A DNA stretch of 23,184 bases from assembly GCA_964538575.1 (NCBI GenBank), contig CAZIGG010000040.1, positions 1 to 23,184 of the forward strand, written 5' to 3'. This DNA comes from UBA2336 sp964538575 (lineage in GTDB: Bacteria; Bacteroidota; Bacteroidia; Cytophagales; Cyclobacteriaceae). Shown piece by piece: positions 22,284 to 23,184 of the stretch. The notes beneath the pieces were generated by a model. The model saw only the letters and a list, made by a program, of their open reading frames with translations, had not been told where the DNA came from and ran no database searches. Position 1 is the first letter of the stretch, and every line of letters starts with the position of its first letter. The translations under genes were made by a program, and so were the position numbers.

Positions 22284-23184
22284 TGCGTTACATATTTCTT
22301 CTATTCCTGGTTGTCATTTCTTCCTGCGCGGTTGAAAAGAAAAGCGAAACGTTAACGGACGATAAACCCGTTATCGGATTGGATGGCCGGATATTTTCGG
22401 CTCCGGAACCAAGCGCTAAAGCAAAAACCAGACTTGACAGCAACCTTGCCGTTGCGCAGAAAAATTTTGATGAAAACCCGTCAGCGGAAAACTATATCTG
22501 GCTCGGCCGCAGGCAGGCATATTTGTATCACTATTCAGGCGCGATAAGAACATTCAGCGAAGGCATTGAAAAGTTCCCTGAATCGTATAAGCTGTTCCGG
22601 CATCGCGGACATAGGTATATTACCACGCGCGAATTCGATAAGGCGTTAGCCGACCTGCAGCAAGCGGCAGCGTTAATGCCCCGGGCGTCTGAAATTGAAC
22701 CCGATGGCCAGCCAAACAGGATTAACAAACCTTTATCCACCACTCAGTTTAATGTCTGGTATCATCTGGGGTTAGCGCATTACCTGAAGGGTGATTTTGA
22801 AAGCGCTTCGAAAGCGTATGCGGAATGTATGAAGGTTTCCAATAATGACGACTTGATTTGTGCCACTGCAGACTGGCTGTACATGACATACCAGAAAATC
22901 GGGATGAAGGATGAGGCTCAAAAAATTCTTGACCGTATTCCGGCTGATACGATGAATATCGTTGAGAATGATTCGTACTACCTGCGCCTGCAGATGTACA
23001 AGGGGCTGATCCCGCCCGATGATCTCTTAAAAGTCAGCGCGGAGAATGAAGATGTTGACCTCGCCTTAGCCACACAAGGTTACGGGGTAGGCAACTGGTA
23101 CCTGGCAAAAGGCGATACCGCGCGTGCGGTTGAAATATTCAGGCAGGTTGTTAACGGTAAGCATTTTGCTGCGTTTGGGTTTAT
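22283..23184 (+). CDS. TPR-containing lipoprotein (3' end outside the window)
   Basis: The frame opens at an ATG that shares one base with the preceding stop (TAATG) and stays open to the right edge, giving 300 codons with no stop. The protein begins MRYIFLLFLVVISSCAVEKK, a lipoprotein signal with lipobox ISSC (C15). The mature part has TPR-like helices: YIWLGRRQAYLYHYSGAIRT, LFRHRGHRYITTREFDKALA, NVWYHLGLAHYLKGDFESAS and later LAKGDTARAVEIFRQVV. It is probably an envelope scaffold co-expressed with the amidohydrolase. The function is unknown, and the C-terminus is cut by the window. Confidence 0.88.
   Translation, partial: MRYIFLLFLVVISSCAVEKKSETLTDDKPVIGLDGRIFSAPEPSAKAKTRLDSNLAVAQKNFDENPSAENYIWLGRRQAYLYHYSGAIRTFSEGIEKFPESYKLFRHRGHRYITTREFDKALADLQQAAALMPRASEIEPDGQPNRINKPLSTTQFNVWYHLGLAHYLKGDFESASKAYAECMKVSNNDDLICATADWLYMTYQKIGMKDEAQKILDRIPADTMNIVENDSYYLRLQMYKGLIPPDDLLKVSAENEDVDLALATQGYGVGNWYLAKGDTARAVEIFRQVVNGKHFAAFGF

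Overview
The window looks like a chromosomal piece of a Bacteroidota genome, most likely a Cytophagales-type free-living bacterium, and probably a draft or metagenome assembly. The reasons are: start codons mostly lack Shine-Dalgarno sequences; several genes have a TAnnTTTG box (the Bacteroidota -7 promoter element) just upstream; the families present are typical of the phylum (DUF1684, DUF4199, a periplasmic-propeller/Y_Y_Y histidine kinase, methylmalonyl-CoA epimerase, RNase Y next to zapA); and a run of exactly 100 N marks a scaffold join.

Left part (1-8300). A membrane-anchored TPR protein faces a long leftward block: pheT, a small ZapB-like coiled-coil gene, zapA, rny (RNase Y), a small GNAT acetyltransferase and a META-domain lipoprotein. 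This block links translation, division-ring assembly and RNA decay. Upstream of it are a second leftward pair (radC and a DUF1684 protein) and rpsT, which has its own -7 box and a clear intrinsic terminator separating it from radC.

Middle (8300-16200). A secreted zinc-dependent phospholipase C/S1-P1-like hydrolase converges on a membrane-anchored SRPBCC-GyrI-like protein. Rightward genes follow: a DUF4199 membrane protein with a terminator, then aminopeptidase P overlapping a RidA-family deaminase. A short AT-rich accessory patch comes next, with a 49-codon ORF, a 14-bp direct repeat shared with the end of ridA, and a Uma2-family nuclease. After it are an IscA/HesB-type Fe-S protein with an unknown partner gene, methylmalonyl-CoA epimerase, a tiny lipoprotein and thiL.

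Right part (16200-23184). A 1065-residue sensor kinase (propeller, Y_Y_Y, HisKA, HATPase; no receiver or AraC output) follows an uncharacterised small gene. Upstream is acpH (acyl-carrier-protein phosphodiesterase), broken in this assembly by the 100-N gap. The gap is flanked by identical 55-bp sequences, and removing 155 bp restores a perfect 195-residue gene, so it is an assembly artefact. The rightward tail is a TerB-like gene, a secreted amidohydrolase, and a TPR lipoprotein that overlaps it by one base and runs off the end.

Most of the window is core housekeeping. I do not see a coherent new multi-gene system. The observations worth a second look are the scaffold artefact, intergenic hairpin repeats (one of which supplies the 3' end of mce), a terminator whose T-tract is also a promoter box, a heptamer tandem repeat in a divergent promoter region, and the ridA-uma2 junction.
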